Source of the DNA: Isoperla grammatica
Lineage: Eukaryota > Arthropoda > Insecta > Plecoptera > Perlodidae
NCBI GenBank assembly: GCA_945910005.1
Contig: OX246741.1
Location: 41,997,232-42,061,231, forward strand
Direction of reading: 5' to 3'
Length of the DNA stretch: 64,000 nucleotides
In this document: piece by piece, positions 58,701 to 64,000 of the stretch
Layout of the letters: every line of letters begins with the position of its first letter
How positions within the stretch are numbered: position 1 is the first letter of the stretch
Position numbers and translations under genes: made by a program
Notes under the pieces: generated by a model
Database searches by the model: none
Told to the model about the DNA's origin: nothing
The model's input: the letters and a program-made list of their open reading frames with translations, nothing else

Positions 58701-61700
58701 CGTGTATAGCGTCTACAGACTGCGCTGCACGACCCAACACCAGGCGTGTATAGCGTCTATAGACTGCACTGCACGACCCAACACCAGGCGTGTATAGCGT
58801 CTATAGACTGCGCTGCACGACCCAACACCAGGCGTGTATAGCGTCTACAGACTGCGCTGCACGACCCAACACCAGGCGTGTATAGCGTCTATAGACTGCG
58901 CTGCACGACCCAACGACCAGGCGTGTATAGCGTCTATAGACTGCGCTGCACGACCCAACACCAGGCGTGTATAGCGTCTACAGACTGCGCTGCACAACCC
59001 AACACCAGGCGTGTATAGCGTCTACAGACTGCGCTGCACGACCCAACACCAGGCGTGTATAGCGTCAATAGACTGCGCTGCACGACCCAACACCAGGCGT
59101 GTATAGCGTCTATAGACTGCGCTGCACGACCCAACACCAGGCGTGTATAGCGTCTACAGACTGCGCTGCACGACCCAACACCAGGCGTGTATAGCGTCTA
59201 TAGACTGCGCTGCACGACCCAACACCAGGCGTGTATAGCGTCTACAGACTGCGCTGCACGACCCAACACCAGGCGTGTATAGCGTCTATAGACTGCGCTG
59301 CACGACCCAACACCAGGCGTGTATAGCGTCTATAGACTGCGCTGCACGACCCAACACCAGGCGTGTATAGCGTCTACAGACTGCGCTGCACGACCCAACA
59401 CCTAGCGTGTATAGCGTCTATAGACTGCGCTGCACGACCCAACACCAGGCGTGTATAGCGTCTATAGACTGCGCTGCACGACCCAACACCAGGCGTGTAT
59501 AGCGTCTACAGACTGCGCTGCACGACCCAACACCAGGCGTGTATAGCGTCTATAGACTACGCTGCACGACCCAACACCAGGCGTGTATAGCGTCTACAGA
59601 CTGCGCTGCACGACCCAACACCAGGCGTGTATAGCGTCTATAGACTGCGCTGCACGACCCATCGACCAGGCGCGTATAGCGTCTATAGACTGCGCTGCAC
59701 GACCCAACGACCAGGCGTGTATAGTGTCTATAGACTGGGCTGCACGACCCAACACCAGGCGTGTATAGCGTCTATAGACTGCGCTGCACGACCCAACACC
59801 AGGCGTGTATAGCGTCTACAGACTGCGCTGCAATGACCCAACGACCAGGCGTGTATAGCGTCTATAGACTGCGCTGCACGACCCAACACCAGGCGTGTAT
59901 AGCGTCTACAGACTACGCTGCAACGACCCAACGACCAGGCGTGTATAGCGTCTACAGACTGCGCTGCAACGACCCAACGACCAGGCGCGTAAAGCGTCTA
60001 CAGACTGCGCTGCAACGACCCAACGACCAGGCGTGTATAGCGTCTAAGGACTGCGCTGCACGACCCAACACCAGGCGTGTATAGCGTCTATAGACTGCGC
60101 TGCACGACCCAACGACCAGGCGTGTATAGCGTCTACAGACTGCGCTGCAACGACCCAACGACCAGGCGTGTATAGCGTCTAAGGACTGCGCTGCACGACC
60201 CAACACCAGGCGTGTATAGCGTCTATAGACTGCGCTGCACGACCCAACACCAGGCGTGTATAGCGTCTATAGACTGCGCTGCACGACCCAACACCAGGCG
60301 TGTATAGCGTCTACAGACTGCGCTGCACGACCCAACACCAGGCGTGTATAGCGTCTACAGACTGCGCTGCACGACCCAACACCAGGCGTGTATAGCGTCT
60401 AAGTACTGCGCTGCACGACACAACACCAGGCGTGTATAGCGTCTATAGACTGCGCTGCACGACCCAACACCAGGCGTGTATAGCGTCTATAGACTGCGCT
60501 GCACGACCCAACACCAGGCGTGTATAGCGTCTATAGACTGCGCTGCACGACCCAACACCAGGCGTGTATAGCGTCTACAGACTGCGCTGCACGACCCAAC
60601 ACCAGGCGTGTATAGCGTCTATAGACTGCGCTGCACGACCCAACACCAGGCGTGTATAGCGTCTATAGACTGCGCTGCACGACCCAACACCAGGCGTGTA
60701 TAGCGTCTACAGACTGCGCTGCACGACCCAACACCAGGCGTGTATAGCGTCTACAGACTGCGCTGCAACGACCCAACACCAGGCGTGTATAGCGTCTACA
60801 GACTGCGCTGCACGGCCCAACACCAGGCGTGTATAGCGTCTACAGACTGCGCTGCACGACCCAACACCAGGCGTGTAAAGCGTCTACAGACTGCGCTGCA
60901 CGACCCAACACCAGGCGTGTATAGTGTCTACAGACTGCGCTGCAACGACCCAACGACCAGGCGTGTATAGCGTCTACAGACTGCGCTGCACGACCCAACA
61001 CCAGGCGTGTATAGCGTCTACTGACTGCGCTGCACGACCCAACACCAGGCGTGTATAGCGTCTACTGACTGCGCTGCACGACCCAACACCAGGCGTGTAT
61101 AGCGTCTATAGACTGCGCTGCACGACCCAACACCAGGCGTGTATAGCGTCTACTGACTGCGCTGCACGACCCAACACCAGGCGTGTATAGCGTCTACAGA
61201 CTGCGCTGCACGACCCAACACCAGGCGTGTAAAGCGTCTATAGACTGCGCTGCACGACCCAACACCAGGCGTGTATAGCGTCTATAGACTGCGCTGCACG
61301 ACCCAACACCAGGCGTGTATAGCGTCAATAGACTGCGCTACACGACCCAACACCAGGCGTGTATAGCGTCTACAGACTGCGCTGCACGACCCAACACCAG
61401 GCGTGTATAGCGTCTACAGACTGCGCTGCACGACCCAACACCAGGCGTGTATAGCGTCTATAGACTGCGCTGCACGACCCAACACCAGGCGTGTATAGCG
61501 TCTATAGACTGCGTGCACGACCCAACACCAGGCGTGTATAGCGTCTATAGACTGCGCTACACGACCCAACACCAGGCGTGTATAGCGTCTACAGACTGCG
61601 CTGCACGACCCAACACCAGGCGTGTATAGCGTCTATAGACTGCGCTGCACGACCCAACACCAGGCGTGTATAGCGTCTACAGACTGCGCTGCACGACCCA

Positions 61701-64000
61701 ACACCAGGCGTGTATAGCGTCTACAGACTGCGCTGCACGACCCAACACCAGGCGTGTATAGCGTCTATAGACTGCGCTGCACGACCCAACACCAGGCGTG
61801 TATAGCGTCTATAGACTGCGCTGCACGACCCAACACCAGGCGTGTATAGCGTCTACAGACTGCGCTACACGACCCAACACCAGGCGTGTATAGCGTCTAC
61901 AGACTGCGCTGCACGACCCAACACCAGGCGTGTATAGCGTCTATAGACTGCGCTACACGACCCAACACCAGGCGTGTATAGCGTCTACAGACTGCGCTGC
62001 ACGACCCAACACCAGGCGTGTATAGCGTCTACAGACTGCGCTACACGACCCAACACCAGGCGTGTATAGCGTCTATAGACTGCGCTGCACGACCCAACAC
62101 CAGGCGTGTATAGCGTCTACAGACTGCGCTGCACGACCCAACACCAGGCGTGTATAGCGTCTATAGACTGCGTGCACGACCCAACACCAGGCGTGTATAG
62201 CGTCTATAGACTGCGCTACACGACCCAACACCAAGCGTGTATAGCGTCTACAGACTGCGCTGCACGACCCAACACCAGGCGTGTATAGCGTCTATAGACT
62301 GCGCTGCACGACCCAACACCAGGCGTGTATAGCGTCTACAGACTGCGCTGCACGACCCAACACCAGGCGTGTATAGCGTCTATAGACTGCGCTGCACGAC
62401 CCAACACCAGGCGTGTATAGCGTCTACAGACTGCGCTGCACGACCCAACACCAGGCGTGTAAAGCGTCTATAGACTGCGCTGCACGACCCAACACCAGGC
62501 GTGTATAGCGTCTATAGACTGCGCTGCACGACCCAACACCAGGCGTGTATAGCGTCTACAGACTGCGCTGCACGACCCAACACCAGGCGTGTATAGCGTC
62601 TATAGACTGCGCTGCACGACCCAACACCAGGCGTGTATAGCGTCTAAGGCTGCGCTGCACGACCCAACACCAGGCGTGTATAGCGTCTACAGACTGCGCT
62701 GCACGACCCAACACCAGGCGTGTATAGCGTCTACAGACTGCGCTGCACGACCCAACGACCAGGCGTGTATAGCGTCTATAGACTGCGCTGCACGACCCAA
62801 CACCAGGCGTGTATAGCGTCTACAGACTGCGCTGCACGACCCAACACCAGGCGTGTATAGCGTCTATAGACTGCGCTTCACGACCCAACACCAGGCGTGT
62901 ATAGCGTCTATAGACTGCGCTGCACGACCCAACACCAGGCGTGTATAGCGTCTACAGACTGCGCTGCACGACCCAACACCAGGCGTGTATAGCGTCTATA
63001 GACTGCGCTGCACGACCCAACACCAGGCGTGTATAGCGTCTACAGACTGCGCTGCACGACCCAACACCAGGCGTGTATAGCGTCTATAGACTGCGCTGCA
63101 CGACCCAACACCAGGCGTGTATAGCGTCTATAGACTGCGCTGCACGACCCAACACCAGGCGTGTATAGCGTCTATAGACTGCGCTGCACGACCCAACACC
63201 AGGCGTGTATAGCGTCTACAAACTGCGCTGCACGACCCAACACCAGGCGTGTATAGCGTCTATAGACTGCGCTGCACGACCCAACACCAGGCGTGCATAG
63301 CGTCTACAGACTGCGCTGCACGACCCAACACCAGGCGTGTATAGCGTCTACAGACTGCGCTGCACGACCCAACACCAGGCGTGTATAGCGTCTATAGACT
63401 GCGCTGCACGACCCAACACCAGGCGTGTATAGCGTCTACAGACTGCGCTGCACGACCCAACACCAGGCGTGTATAGCGTCTATAGACTGCGCTGCACGAC
63501 CCAACACCAGGCGTGTATAGCGTCTACAGACTGCGCTGCACGACCCAACACCAGGCGTGTATAGCGTCTATAGACTGCGCTGCACGACCCAACACCAGGC
63601 GCGTATAGCGTCTATAGACTGCGCTGCACGACCCAACACCAGGCGTGTATAGCGTCTATAGACTGCGCTGCACGACCCAACACCAGGCGTGTATAGCGTC
63701 TACAGACTGCGCTGCACGACCCAACACCAGGCGTGTATAGCGTCTACAGACTGCGCTGCACGACCCAACACCAGGCGTGTATAGCGTCTACAGACTGCGC
63801 TGCACGACCCAACACCAGGCGCGTATAGCGTCTATAGACTGCGCTGCACGACCCAACACCAGGCGTGTATAGCGTCTATAGACTGCGCTGCACGACCCAA
63901 CACCAGGCGTGTATAGCGTCTATAGACTGCGCTGCACGACCCAACACCAGGCGTGTATAGCGTCTATAGACTGCGCTGCACGACCCAACACCAGGCGTGT

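Larger units (their letters stand above)
29821..64000 (+). repeat. Giant 44/45/46-bp minisatellite array, over 34 kb, with higher-order structure
   Basis: All monomers run head to tail in one direction from 29821 to the window edge, roughly 770 copies. Each has GCGTGTATAG, then a core GTCTATAGAC or GTCTACAGAC, then TGCGCTGCA, then a variable C/A-rich end. That end has three lengths: CAACGACCCAACGACCAG (46-bp monomer), CACGACCCAACGACCAG (45) and CACGACCCAACACCAG (44, dominant). The first monomer is diverged (an extra few bases near 29837), as at an array edge. Marker variants (CTAAGCTGCAC, ACAACTTAACACC, CTCTACATAGACAC, AGCGGCTATAG, CACGTTCCAACGACC) recur at fixed distances and show large block duplications. 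No gene is inside. Peptides such as MYSVYRLRC are repeat readthrough. Confidence 0.98.

Noticed and set aside
29821..64000. Dozens of open frames of 60-108 codons with repeated peptides such as MYSVYRLRC and MLGRAAQS
   Set aside because: They are translations of the 44-bp satellite on both strands. Because 44 is not a multiple of three, each frame cycles through all registers, and long frames appear only where a variant monomer removes or shifts a stop. No start context or unique sequence is present.
29821..64000. CRISPR-like or telomeric array
   Set aside because: There are no unique spacers and the unit does not resemble TTAGG or other telomere repeats.

Overview
This window is eukaryotic, most likely from an arthropod, probably an insect. 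I base that on a full-length Jockey-clade non-LTR retrotransposon, an LTR retrotransposon with a Gypsy-type reverse transcriptase joined to an envelope-like segment, and a THAP/P-element-like transposase remnant whose coding sequence is interrupted by a 113-bp GT-AG intron. No bacterial gene organisation is visible and I recognise no host housekeeping gene. The species cannot be named from the sequence.

Layout: (1) 1-4215 is mostly AT-rich and non-coding. It holds a frameshifted proline-rich hypothetical remnant (1269-1758), a 372-bp element with terminal inverted repeats and a 5-bp target duplication (2299-2670), and a possible piggyBac-type end at 3563. (2) 4216-7460 is a tandem array mixing related 34-bp and 40-bp monomers. 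(3) 7813-8169 is a long foldback element. (4) 8870-13445 is the Jockey-like element on the minus strand with both ORFs open, and its 5' UTR runs to about 13700. (5) 14705-21041 is an internally deleted, duplicated and frameshifted LTR retrotransposon on the minus strand. It has a 632-bp 5' LTR, and its 3' LTR is cut to an identical 112 bp. (6) 23081-24011 is a DNA transposon with 17-bp TIRs and an 84-bp MITE nested inside. (7) 24435-25095 is the deleted P-like transposase gene. (8) 26510-29590 carries a hAT end, a strong inverted repeat and a diverged pair of dispersed repeats. (9) 29821-64000, more than half the window, is a head-to-tail minisatellite of 44/45/46-bp monomers with nested higher-order duplications, still running at the window edge.

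Functionally this is a transposon graveyard next to a very large satellite block, as expected of heterochromatin or its border. Apart from the Jockey ORFs, every coding fragment is broken. The most informative signals are the history of the 44-bp satellite (monomer length classes, 10-bp dyad, large block duplications), the THAP gene whose first and last parts survive around an internal deletion, and the LTR element in which gag joins protease and pol joins an envelope-like region by deletion.
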